The notes under the pieces: model-generated | Seen by the model: the letters and a program-made list of their open reading frames with translations, nothing else | Databases searched by the model: none | Told to the model about the DNA's origin: nothing | Shown: in pieces, positions 9,384-16,429 of the stretch | Layout: each line of letters begins with the position of its first letter | Position numbering within the stretch: position 1 is the stretch's first letter | Position numbers and translations under genes: made by a program | DNA from: Thomasclavelia sp. | Lineage (GTDB): Bacteria; Bacillota_I; Bacilli_A; Erysipelotrichales; Coprobacillaceae | Assembly (NCBI GenBank): GCA_020025035.1 | Contig: JAHHSU010000019.1 | Location: forward strand, 1-19,912 | Direction: 5' to 3' | Length of the DNA stretch: 19,912 bases

Positions 9384-9428
9384 AAAAGAACTGTAAGCTT
9401 TCTTTCTAGCTACTTAATCAGTTCTTTT
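9384..9428. terminator. Bidirectional terminator between gatD and pflA
   Basis: Perfect arms AAAAGAACTG (9384-9393) and CAGTTCTTTT (9419-9428) enclose a 25-nt loop with some internal pairing. T-runs on both strands allow it to end gatD transcripts rightward and pfl operon transcripts leftward. Confidence 0.75.
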
Positions 9429-9434
9429 ATTTTT

Positions 9435-10211
9435 TTAGTTAGATTCTTCCATCATTAAATTATTTTTAATCTTTTTTCTTCTAGCTTTAATTCCTTGTAA
9501 AACTACTGTTTTAGCTTTGATTGCATCTTCTTTTGATAATGCATCTATTTCCTTTAGTGGATAATCCATCTTTAATTGTTCGTATTTTACAATTCCCATT
9601 GTATGATAAGGTAATATATCTAATGCCTTAATATTTTTAAATTCACCTAAAAAATACCCTAATTGATAAAGATATTTATCATTTTGAGTAATAGTAGGGA
9701 CTACTACGTGCCTAATCCATACATCCTTTTGAATTTCACTTAAATATCGAACATAATCTAAAATATTATCGTTTTTTTGTTGTGTTAACTTGAGATGTTC
9801 AATTGGATCAATATGTTTAATATCTAACATTACTAGATCTGTATACTTCATCAATTCATCCATTTTATGAATGGTTCTTGACTCACGATTAAATGTAATT
9901 CCTGATGTATCTAGACAAGTATGAATATGATGAACTTTTGCCTTTTTAAAAAGTTCAGTAACAAAATCTATTTGCATTAATGGTTCACCGCCTGTAACCG
10001 TTATTCCACCATCTTTATAAAATGCTCTGTTTTTTTCAAATTCATTTATAATCTCATCAACTGATTTTTTAGGTCCAACATTTAATTCCCAAGTATCTGG
10101 ATTGTGACAATATGCACATCTCATTGGACAACCTTGCATAAATACAACATATCTTACACCTGGTCCATCAACTGTACCAAATGATTCTATTGAATGTACA
10201 AATCCTTCCAT
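9435..10211 (-). CDS. pflA: Pyruvate formate-lyase activating enzyme PflA
   Basis: Radical-SAM enzyme (258 aa) that abstracts a hydrogen from the glycine of the PFL radical domain. The [4Fe-4S] motif CxxxCxxC is Cys28, Cys32, Cys35 in GCPMRCAYCHNP, and the SAM-contact motif TVTGGEPL follows near residue 74. The N-terminus EGFVHSIESFGTVDGPGVR is typical of PflA. No extra ferredoxin-like domain is present, as expected for PflA rather than other glycyl-radical activases. It starts with AAGGAGGAG upstream and lies 55 nt after the radical-domain gene, with an intrinsic terminator in that gap, so it is probably expressed by read-through at a lower level. Its substrate here would be the separate 79-aa glycyl protein. 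Confidence 0.95.
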   Translation of the reverse strand: MEGFVHSIESFGTVDGPGVRYVVFMQGCPMRCAYCHNPDTWELNVGPKKSVDEIINEFEKNRAFYKDGGITVTGGEPLMQIDFVTELFKKAKVHHIHTCLDTSGITFNRESRTIHKMDELMKYTDLVMLDIKHIDPIEHLKLTQQKNDNILDYVRYLSEIQKDVWIRHVVVPTITQNDKYLYQLGYFLGEFKNIKALDILPYHTMGIVKYEQLKMDYPLKEIDALSKEDAIKAKTVVLQGIKARRKKIKNNLMMEESN

Positions 10212-10230
10212 ACCTAACTCCTCCTTTTAT

Positions 10231-10259
10231 AAAAAAAGGAAACCCAACAAGGGGCTTCC
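10231..10259 (-). terminator. Intercistronic terminator/attenuator upstream of pflA
   Basis: On the minus strand, GGAAGCCC and GGGTTTCC pair (8 bp with one G-T) around a 6-nt loop and are followed by seven T. It sits between the glycyl-radical gene and pflA, with the pflA ribosome binding site just after. No separate pflA promoter is evident, so it probably lets only part of transcription continue, giving less activase than enzyme. Confidence 0.7.
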
Positions 10260-10266
10260 AAAAAAA

Positions 10267-10506
10267 CTACATTGCACCGTGGAATGTACGGCTAATTACA
10301 TCATCTTGTTGTTCTTTTGTTAATTTCACAAAGTTTACAGCATATCCAGAAACTCTGATTGTTAATTGTGGATATTTTTCTGGATGTTTTTGCGCATCTA
10401 ATAATGTTTCTCTATTAAATACGTTAACATTTAAATGATGTCCTCCCTTTTGTGCATATCCATCTAATAATGCTACTAAATTGTCTACTTGTGCTTGGTT
10501 TGTCAT
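10267..10506 (-). CDS. Stand-alone glycyl-radical domain of pyruvate formate-lyase (GrcA-like)
   Basis: A 79-aa protein equivalent to the C-terminal domain of PflB. It contains the radical site RVSGYA with Gly54, preceded by HPEKYPQLTI and followed by LTKEQQDDVISRTF, nearly as in E. coli PflB and GrcA (YfiD). Residues 7-29 correspond to the stretch of PflB just before the radical loop. In E. coli, GrcA replaces an oxygen-damaged domain of an otherwise full-length PflB. Here the core enzyme lacks this domain, so the protein should be an essential subunit rather than a spare. It has its own strong site AGGAGG 8 nt before the ATG. It could also rescue other glycyl-radical enzymes, but none is in this window. 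Confidence 0.9.
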   Translation of the reverse strand: MTNQAQVDNLVALLDGYAQKGGHHLNVNVFNRETLLDAQKHPEKYPQLTIRVSGYAVNFVKLTKEQQDDVISRTFHGAM

Positions 10507-10522
10507 ATTCTTTTCCTCCTAT

Positions 10523-10723
10523 TTACTCATCATCGTCAATGAATACTGTAGGAACTTGGCATGCAGAATTACATCCACATGAATCAAGTCCTTTTTTGTA
10601 TTCAATAACTTCAATATCTATATCATCGGTTTTGGCATTCATTTTTACATTCATATGTCCGCCACCGTTATTTACAAACTGGTCTAACATTTGTACTAAT
10701 TCATCTACTGATTTTTTAGTCAT
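10523..10723 (-). CDS. Half glycyl-radical-domain paralogue with Cys cluster, unknown role
   Basis: A 66-aa protein between the PFL core and its radical domain. Its first 28 residues match the N-terminal part of the 79-aa neighbour (compare VDELVQMLDQ with VDNLVALLDG, and GGGHMNV with GGHHLNV). It then departs: there is no PEKYPQLTIRVSGYA, so no radical glycine. Instead it has DIDIEVIEY, a cysteine cluster CGCNSAC (about 49-55) and an acidic end IDDDE, resembling the end of the PFL core (CLDDE). It has its own AGAGG site and begins 14 nt after the core stop codon. I do not recognise a described family. It may occupy the radical-domain docking site on the core, protect the enzyme or respond to oxygen; these are guesses. 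Confidence 0.75.
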   Translation of the reverse strand: MTKKSVDELVQMLDQFVNNGGGHMNVKMNAKTDDIDIEVIEYKKGLDSCGCNSACQVPTVFIDDDE

Positions 10724-10737
10724 ATTCGTTATACCTC

Positions 10738-12786
10738 TTATTCATCATCTAAACAAATTTGTAAATCTCCAGCAAATACTTGATCTTCTTTTCCTAATGC
10801 ACCTGGAATGATTGAGAAAGTATTTGAAATACCATCTTGTGCATCTTTAAATGGTAATTTTGCAACTGATGATAATGATGCTATAGCACCATGGCTATCT
10901 CTTCCGTGCATTGGATTTGCTCCAGGAGCAAATGGTTGACCTTCTTTTCTTCCATCAGGTGTATTACCTGTTGCTTTTCCGTATACTACATTAGATGTAA
11001 TTGTTAAAATTGATGTAGTTGGAATACTTTCACGATATACTGGATGTGAACGTACTTTATCCATAAATGTTTTTACTAACCAACTAGCAATTTCATCTAC
11101 ACGATCATCATCATTTCCATATTTAGGGAAATCTCCTTCTACTTCGTAATCTACAACAATTCCATCTTCATCTCTAATACATTTTACTTTTGCATATTTA
11201 ATTGCAGATAACGAATCAGCAACTACTGATAACCCTGCAATACCTGTAGCAAAATAACGTTTTACATCTCTATCATGTAATGCCATTTGAATTCTTTCAT
11301 ATGCATATTTATCATGCATAAAATGAATAATATTTAACGCATTTACATATACTCCAGCAAGCCATGTCATCATGTCTTCATATTTACTGATTACATCATC
11401 ATAATCTAAATAATCACCTTCTACTGGTCTATATGCAGGTCCAACTTGTTTCTTTGATTTTTCATCAACTCCACCATTGATAGCATAAAGTAAACATTTT
11501 GCAAGATTTGCTCTAGCTCCAAAGAATTGCATTTCTTTTCCAACTCTCATTGAAGAAACACAACATGCAATCGCATAATCATCTCCATGAGTTACTCTCA
11601 TTAAATCATCATTTTCATATTGAATTGATGAAGTTTGGATTGACATTTTTGCACAATATGCTTTAAAGTTTGCTGGTAAACGAGTTGACCATAATACTGT
11701 TAAGTTTGGTTCTGGAGATGTTCCTAAATTTTCTAATGTGTGTAAATATCTAAATGATGTTTTTGTTACTAATGGTCTACCATCAATACCTACACCACCA
11801 ATTGATTCAGTTACCCATGTTGGATCTCCTGCAAAAATCGCATTATAGTCTGGTGTTCTTGCAAATTTTACTAATCTTAATTTCATAATGAAATGATCAA
11901 TATACTCTTGAATTTCTTCTTCTGTTACCACACCATTTTTTAAATCTCTTTCAACATAGATATCAATAAATGTTGAAGTTCTTCCTAATGACATTGCTGC
12001 ACCATTTTGTTCTTTAACAGCAGCTAAATATCCAAAATATAACCATTGAATTGCTTCTTTTGCTGTTGTAGCTGGTTTAGAAATATCATATCCATAAATT
12101 TTTCCTAATTCTTTTAATTCTTGTAACGCTCTAATTTGTTCGCTAATTTCTTCACGATTACGAATAATATCAGCAGTCATTTCTCCTTCAAGTGTAGATA
12201 ATTGTTCTTTTTTATCTTCAATTAATAAATCTACACCATATAATGCAACACGTCTATAGTCACCAATAATACGTCCTCTACCATATCCATCAGGTAATCC
12301 TGTAATGATATGTGATGATCTACATGCTCTAATTTCAGGAGTGTATGCATCAAATACACCTTGATTATGTGTTTTTCTATAATCTCTAAAAATGTGTGAG
12401 ATTTCAGAATCTACTTTGTAACCATTAGTTTCACATGCTTGTTCAGCAATACGTATACCACCAAATGGTTGCAATGATCTTTTAAATGGTACATCCGTTT
12501 GAAACCCAACAATTGTTTCTTTTGACTTATCTAAATATCCTGCACCATGTGATGTAATAGTAGATACAATTTTTGTATCCATGTCTAATACTCCACCTGC
12601 TTCTCTTTCTTTTGCAGTTAATTCCATTACTTGATCCCATAATTCAGTTGTTGCTTTAGTAGGACCTGCTAAAAATGATTCGTCTCCATCATATGGTGTG
12701 TAATTTAATTGAATAAATTCTCTTAAATTTACTTCTTTTTGCCATTTTCCAGGGACAAACCCTTCCCATCCTTTTTCAAATTTCAT
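10738..12786 (-). CDS. pflB: Pyruvate formate-lyase catalytic core lacking the radical domain
   Basis: Converts pyruvate and CoA to acetyl-CoA and formate in anaerobic fermentation. It keeps the PflB barrel with GYGRGRIIGDYRR (168-180), PEPNLTVLW (358-366), the active pair Cys408-Cys409 in IACCVSSM, and GNTPDGRKEG and NPMHGRDSHGA near the end. It stops at 682 aa, after ALGKEDQVFAGDLQICLDDE, where E. coli PflB (760 aa) would run on into its glycyl domain; that domain is encoded two genes downstream. The tail is unlike PflB. Two adjacent ATGs (12789, 12786) follow GGGAGG; the second has better spacing. An ATG at 12816 lies within the promoter and is rejected. Confidence 0.9.
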   Translation of the reverse strand: MKFEKGWEGFVPGKWQKEVNLREFIQLNYTPYDGDESFLAGPTKATTELWDQVMELTAKEREAGGVLDMDTKIVSTITSHGAGYLDKSKETIVGFQTDVPFKRSLQPFGGIRIAEQACETNGYKVDSEISHIFRDYRKTHNQGVFDAYTPEIRACRSSHIITGLPDGYGRGRIIGDYRRVALYGVDLLIEDKKEQLSTLEGEMTADIIRNREEISEQIRALQELKELGKIYGYDISKPATTAKEAIQWLYFGYLAAVKEQNGAAMSLGRTSTFIDIYVERDLKNGVVTEEEIQEYIDHFIMKLRLVKFARTPDYNAIFAGDPTWVTESIGGVGIDGRPLVTKTSFRYLHTLENLGTSPEPNLTVLWSTRLPANFKAYCAKMSIQTSSIQYENDDLMRVTHGDDYAIACCVSSMRVGKEMQFFGARANLAKCLLYAINGGVDEKSKKQVGPAYRPVEGDYLDYDDVISKYEDMMTWLAGVYVNALNIIHFMHDKYAYERIQMALHDRDVKRYFATGIAGLSVVADSLSAIKYAKVKCIRDEDGIVVDYEVEGDFPKYGNDDDRVDEIASWLVKTFMDKVRSHPVYRESIPTTSILTITSNVVYGKATGNTPDGRKEGQPFAPGANPMHGRDSHGAIASLSSVAKLPFKDAQDGISNTFSIIPGALGKEDQVFAGDLQICLDDE

Positions 12787-12818
12787 CATTAAACCTCCCT
12801 GTTTATTTTTACACATAG

Positions 12819-12847
12819 ATTATACCACTACTATTCAACTTACACAA
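12819..12847 (-). promoter_or_regulatory. Promoter of the pfl operon
   Basis: On the minus strand, a perfect TATAAT (12819-12824) has an extended TG one base upstream. With a 17-nt spacer the -35 is TTGTGT (12842-12847). Transcription would begin near 12812, leaving a leader of only about 25 nt. I saw no convincing regulator palindrome here. Confidence 0.65.
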
Positions 12848-12918
12848 TAAATATGCATAAAAAAATTAATTTTTTTTTAAGATGATAATATTCTATCACT
12901 TTATATATTCTAGATAAT

Positions 12919-12971
12919 AAAAAAAGAATAGAATGAATTTATTTCATCTTTGGATAAATAATATTTCATTC
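12919..12971 (-). terminator. Probable terminator of the EIIB-like gene
   Basis: On the minus strand, GAATGAA and TTCATTC (12965-12971 and 12931-12937) pair, with further internal TTTAT/ATAAA pairing and an asymmetric bulge. CTATTC and seven T (12919-12925) follow. It lies about 35 nt after the stop of the EIIB-like gene and before the pfl promoter. The imperfect stem lowers confidence. Confidence 0.45.
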
Positions 12972-13004
12972 ATTATTAAAGTGAGATATTTTCTTTAAAA
13001 AATA

Positions 13005-13358
13005 CTAAATTTTCATCAAAACATGAATTTCTTGTTCTATAACTGTACTTAATTTTCCAAAAATAATTACAAACTTGTTTTGGTTTTGTACAATACCTGA
13101 TGCTCCCATTTTTTTTATCATATCAACTTGAACTAATTGTGGTTCTTTTACATCAATATATAATTTAGAACCATTAGATGCTACACCTAATATATTCGTT
13201 TGATCTCCTAAATAATGAATTAATAAGCCTATATCTATTCCAGATTTATTCTTTAATGGGATATTATTTTTTTTATTTTTTAAATAAAATCGAAATCCTA
13301 TTATAAGTAGTAAAATAATAACAAATACTAAAATAAATGTAATATATGTGTTGTTCAT
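13005..13358 (-). CDS. Membrane-anchored PTS EIIB-like protein without active-site Cys
   Basis: A 117-aa protein with one N-terminal membrane helix (about 6-25), a basic stretch, and a domain (about 41-117) patterned like a glucose-type PTS EIIB: LGDQTNILGV, then LYIDVKEPQLVQVDMIKKMGAS, then IIFGKLSTVIEQEI. In a working EIIB the loop after the first Asn-Ile carries the phosphorylated cysteine (..DACITRLRV). Here the aligned segment is GVASNGSKLYI, with Asn62 at the Cys position, so phosphotransfer should be impossible. Stand-alone proteins of this type and size occur in Mycoplasma (MG129, as I recall). It stands alone, divergent from the rodA-like gene, with AAGGAGGA before the ATG. A sensing or scaffold role is only a guess. 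Confidence 0.7.
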   Translation of the reverse strand: MNNTYITFILVFVIILLLIIGFRFYLKNKKNNIPLKNKSGIDIGLLIHYLGDQTNILGVASNGSKLYIDVKEPQLVQVDMIKKMGASGIVQNQNKFVIIFGKLSTVIEQEIHVLMKI

Positions 13359-13398
13359 AAAATCCTCCTTGTGTATTATCTTTTTATTTCATTCAAAT

Positions 13399-13412
13399 TA
13401 TAGTATACTATA
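13399..13412. promoter_or_regulatory. Perfect palindrome in the EIIB-like/rodA divergent promoter
   Basis: TATAGTATACTATA is a perfect 14-bp palindrome between two divergent genes. It supplies TATACT as a possible -10 on both strands. No strong -35 is visible on either side, so it may be a shared promoter core or an operator. Confidence 0.4.
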
Positions 13413-13431
13413 TCATAGAGGTGATGCAAAT

Positions 13432-13473
13432 ATGAAAAGGATAAAAAAGGGATTTATATATGATGGATTATAA
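13432..13473 (+). CDS. Possible 13-aa leader peptide overlapping the rodA-like start
   Basis: A 13-codon frame, MKRIKKGFIYDGL, has the strongest ribosome binding site in this gap (AGAGGTGAT, 13417-13425, 6 nt before the ATG). It ends inside the first codons of the rodA-like gene in a different frame, an overlap of 14 nt. It could couple translation into the membrane protein, or merely be a chance frame using a signal meant for the downstream start. It is too short for any family. Confidence 0.35.
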   Translation: MKRIKKGFIYDGL

Positions 13474-14659
13474 TACTACAAAAAAATATTTAATTTCTAA
13501 ACCACTACTATTTATTCTTATCTGCATTGCTATAATTAGTTGTCTTGCAATTGCGTCTGCTACTCCTCTTATTACAGTACCAAATGTCAATCCAAACAGT
13601 TTTTGGCATAATCAAATTAAATGGTATATTATTGGATTTACAATTTTATTTATTACATATAAATTTGGTGTAGAACGGATTTATTCATGTATATGGATTG
13701 TTTATTGGATACTTATGATTTTATTATTACTACTAGTAATAGACCACTATGGAATTATAAATATTCCATTTGCACAAAATATAAATGGTGCTACAAGTTG
13801 GTTTGTTCTTCCTGCACTAGGTTCTTTACAGCCAAGTGAATTTATGAAAATGGTTATCTTAATTATTTTATCTAAAATAGTAGAAGAGCATCATCACGAA
13901 TATTTACTAAGAAATTTTGAAACTGACTGTAAACTTTTAACTAAAATTGCTATGGCAAGTTTACCTCCATGCATTCTTATCTACTTACAAAATGATACAG
14001 GAGTAACGTTTATTATAATAGTATCTATTATTTTCTTGTTATTTTCTAGTGGACTTCAAATGAGATGGTTTGTAGCAGGAATAATTTTAATGATCCTTGG
14101 TATTATTGCATTAGCTTATATATTTATTTATAATCAAGATTTATTTAAAACAATATTTAGTGGACATAAGGCCGATAGATTTTATGGTTGGTTATATCCT
14201 GAACAAAATTATGGCCAACAAGGATATCAACTATTTAATGCTTTACTATCTTATGGTACTGCTTCATTTAAAGGGCATGGATTTCAATCTGTAGTAATGC
14301 CTTTTCCAGAAGCACAAACTGATTTTATCTTTGCAGTAATTTCACAAGGAGCTGGATTAATTGGTGCCTGGATAGTTATTGGAATTATTTTTACCTTAGA
14401 TATTATTATCCTAATGATTGGATTACATTCTACTCAAAGACATCGTTCACTAGCTACAGGATTATTTGGTATATTATTTATTCAACAAGTTTGGAATATT
14501 GGAATGGTAACTGGACTATTTCCAATAACAGGAATTACACTACCTTTGATTTCTTATGGTGGATCTTCCCTTTTGTCCTATATGATAATGTTTGGAATGA
14601 TGTTAGATATTGATAAACAAAATAAAATCAAAAAAAATAAATTATTTACTTATGAATAA
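13460..14659 (+). CDS. rodA: SEDS-family peptidoglycan glycosyltransferase (RodA/FtsW)
   Basis: Polytopic membrane enzyme (399 aa, about ten helices) that polymerises lipid II during cell elongation or division. SEDS motifs are present: GATSWF and LQPSEFMKM (111-131), QNDTG (177-181), the long external loop GYQLFNALLSYGTASFKGHGF, PEAQTDFIFAV with the conserved Asp288, and LPLISYGGSSLLSY near residue 360. The usual Arg-Trp after NGA is Ser-Trp here. The external loop looks more RodA-like than FtsW-like, but no partner transpeptidase is next to it, so the RodA/FtsW choice is open. Two ATGs are adjacent; AAGGG upstream is weaker than the leader-peptide site. Confidence 0.88.
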   Translation: MMDYNTTKKYLISKPLLFILICIAIISCLAIASATPLITVPNVNPNSFWHNQIKWYIIGFTILFITYKFGVERIYSCIWIVYWILMILLLLLVIDHYGIINIPFAQNINGATSWFVLPALGSLQPSEFMKMVILIILSKIVEEHHHEYLLRNFETDCKLLTKIAMASLPPCILIYLQNDTGVTFIIIVSIIFLLFSSGLQMRWFVAGIILMILGIIALAYIFIYNQDLFKTIFSGHKADRFYGWLYPEQNYGQQGYQLFNALLSYGTASFKGHGFQSVVMPFPEAQTDFIFAVISQGAGLIGAWIVIGIIFTLDIIILMIGLHSTQRHRSLATGLFGILFIQQVWNIGMVTGLFPITGITLPLISYGGSSLLSYMIMFGMMLDIDKQNKIKKNKLFTYE

Positions 14660-14705
14660 TTTTATACATGCTAATTAGAATACTAAATATGGAAATTTTA
14701 TACAA

Positions 14706-14746
14706 AAAAAAATAAATTTATCGCTAAATGATGAATTTATTTTTTT
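14706..14746. terminator. Bidirectional terminator between rodA and the RluA-type gene
   Basis: Arms at 14706-14722 and 14730-14746 pair over about 17 bp with one G-T pair and a 7-nt loop (GCTAAAT on the plus strand). Long A and T tracts on the two sides let it act in both directions. The stop codon of the minus-strand gene lies inside the right arm. Confidence 0.75.
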
Positions 14747-15501
14747 ACTTTAAATGTTAATAACTGGTGAGTAATTGGATGATAAAATTCTAAATAGTAG
14801 CTTCTTAAATATAATTTACAATGATACTTACTATCATACAAACTATCTCCTACTAATGGATGTCCTATTGAACTTAAATGTACACGAATTTGATGTGTTC
14901 TTCCCGTTTCTAACTCACATTTAACTAATGAACAATCTCCTATTTTTTCAACAAATAAACAATGCGTAACTGCCTTTTTACCTAAATGATGAATACATCT
15001 TTTTACACTAGATGTCGCTCGATAAATTGGTTGATCAATTGTCATAGTTGGACATTCCCCTTCTACTAAAGCATAATAACAACGTCGAATAGGTGTAATA
15101 GAAAATAAATAATGGATATATCTATATTTAGAGATAATAACTAAGCCACTTGTTTCTTTATCTAATCTATTTATAAAGTGAACTGTACTATCTAAATGGA
15201 TATGCTCATAGTAATCAATAATTCCATTTGCTAATGTATAATCATGATAACGTTGATTAGGGATACATGGTACTCCTGATGGTTTATCAAGGACAAGAAA
15301 ATATTCATCCTCATATATAATCTTTAAATCCATTTTATTGGGAATTAATTGTTTGCCGCGTTTTTCCTTTGGAAAAATAATTTCCAAATAGTCTCCAATT
15401 TGTAATTTGTATCTTACTGTAACTTCAATATGATTAACCATTAATTTACCTTCTTGTTTTATATCACATAATAATTTTTTAGATATATGATGTTCTGACA
15501 A
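14737..15501 (-). CDS. RluA-family pseudouridine synthase (YjbO/RluD-like)
   Basis: Converts specific uridines in structured RNA, probably rRNA, to pseudouridine. An S4-like segment (about 6-44; SKKLL..GKLMVNHIEVTVRYKLQIGDYL) precedes the catalytic domain, with ILYED-type entry IIYEDEYFLVLDKPSG, the catalytic Asp114 in NRLDKETSGL, and GRTHQIRVHL (200-209). At 254 aa it is shorter than usual (about 280-300), mainly at the N-terminus. The start is TTG at 15501, with AAGGG 6 nt upstream and an in-frame stop four codons further up; the only ATG nearby (codon 21) would cut the S4 segment. It follows nadK by 45 nt, the same pairing as in Bacillus. Confidence 0.88.
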   Translation of the reverse strand: MSEHHISKKLLCDIKQEGKLMVNHIEVTVRYKLQIGDYLEIIFPKEKRGKQLIPNKMDLKIIYEDEYFLVLDKPSGVPCIPNQRYHDYTLANGIIDYYEHIHLDSTVHFINRLDKETSGLVIISKYRYIHYLFSITPIRRCYYALVEGECPTMTIDQPIYRATSSVKRCIHHLGKKAVTHCLFVEKIGDCSLVKCELETGRTHQIRVHLSSIGHPLVGDSLYDSKYHCKLYLRSYYLEFYHPITHQLLTFKVKK

Positions 15502-15546
15502 AAAAATCCCTTAATATCTGATTTTTTACAATACTATAACAAAGTT

Positions 15547-16335
15547 TCATTTTAAAATAAATGATCTCTTTAATCGACTTGTGAAACTTAATGGCTTAAA
15601 TTGAATACATTTCATAGAATGATTAGAAAAACACACTTCTATTTTAGATATCCCTTCTAATGAGTAAGCATAATGATCAATACCTAAAATTGAATTTTCA
15701 AAATTATCTGATTGTAATGTTATCTTACATTGACTTGGTAAAACTAAACTTGAACCTAGTGAACGATATGCATTATGATTAATACTTGCAATTTCTGTAA
15801 GTTGCATTGCATGAATACTAGGATGTAATACACTTCCACCAAGAGACTTATTGTAAGCAGTAGATCCAGATGGTGTACTAATACATACTCCATTTCCTCT
15901 AATCACTTCTAATAACTCATCATCAATTATAACATCTAGCTTTTGCGTATAAATACAATTTTCAATTCTCATTTCATTTAAAGAATAATAATTTTTAACT
16001 TCATTTTCATAAAATAATTTTGTATCTAAGATAGATCGTTCAAACACAGTGTATTCTCCAGTTCGAATATCTTTTACTAATTGATCGATTTCATGATCCA
16101 TATAGTCAGTATAAAATCCTAATGTTCCAGTATGTACACCTAAAAACAATGTTTGATCAATTAAATGAAGGTATTGATGAAATGCAAACAAAATAGTTCC
16201 ATCCCCCCCAACACTAATTACTAAATCTGGAGCAGTCTCATTATATTCTAAAAAATTATCTAATTTTTCTTTAATTTTTTTAGCTACATTTTCTGACTTT
16301 TCATTTTTTTTTACTACAAGGGTATACTTTTTCAT
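15547..16335 (-). CDS. nadK: NAD kinase NadK
   Basis: Phosphorylates NAD to NADP in the cytoplasm (262 aa). It shows the diagnostic GGDGT (43-47), an NEMRIEN segment, and STPSGSTAYNKSLGGSVLHP, which binds the nucleotide and closes the active site. Length matches short Gram-positive NadK. AGGAGG lies 9 nt before the ATG. This gene ends in TGA, showing that TGA is a stop codon in this genome. It heads a two-gene unit with the pseudouridine synthase and is divergent from the CYTH gene. Confidence 0.93.
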   Translation of the reverse strand: MKKYTLVVKKNEKSENVAKKIKEKLDNFLEYNETAPDLVISVGGDGTILFAFHQYLHLIDQTLFLGVHTGTLGFYTDYMDHEIDQLVKDIRTGEYTVFERSILDTKLFYENEVKNYYSLNEMRIENCIYTQKLDVIIDDELLEVIRGNGVCISTPSGSTAYNKSLGGSVLHPSIHAMQLTEIASINHNAYRSLGSSLVLPSQCKITLQSDNFENSILGIDHYAYSLEGISKIEVCFSNHSMKCIQFKPLSFTSRLKRSFILK

Positions 16336-16361
16336 CGATATATTCCTCCTAATAATTTATA

Positions 16362-16390
16362 ATTATATACTATGATACTTTAAAATCAAA
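16362..16390 (-). promoter_or_regulatory. Promoter of nadK
   Basis: On the minus strand, TTTGAT (16385-16390), a 17-nt spacer and a perfect TATAAT (16362-16367) lie about 27 nt before the nadK start. Its -35 overlaps the inverted repeat at 16375-16394. Confidence 0.6.
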
Positions 16391-16394
16391 GTAT
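16375..16394. repeat. Inverted repeat across both -35 elements of nadK and the CYTH gene
   Basis: ATACTTT (16375-16381) and AAAGTAT (16388-16394) are perfect inverted copies with a 6-nt spacer. The repeat covers the -35 of nadK and of the divergent CYTH gene, so a bound protein could control both. Confidence 0.45.
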
Positions 16395-16407
16395 TCTCCT
16401 ATATAAT
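16379..16407 (+). promoter_or_regulatory. Promoter of the CYTH-domain gene
   Basis: TTTAAA (16379-16384), a 17-nt spacer and TATAAT (16402-16407) precede the gene by about 22 nt. A second TATAAT at 16407-16412 overlaps the first and has no good -35. Confidence 0.5.
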
Positions 16408-16429
16408 ATAATAAAAAGGAGATAATACT

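Noticed and set aside
10506..10740. The split PFL as a sequencing error or recent frameshift
   Set aside because: Each part has its own stop, ribosome binding site and start, the core has a distinct tail, and an unrelated-frame gene lies between; no single indel would rejoin them.
10181..10811. Plus-strand open frames opposite the small pfl genes
   Set aside because: They are antisense to three well-supported genes with ribosome binding sites and show no family pattern.
12819..12860. Rex-type (TTGTGA..TCACAA) operator at the pfl promoter
   Set aside because: Only one half-like TTGTG is present; no inverted second half at the right spacing.
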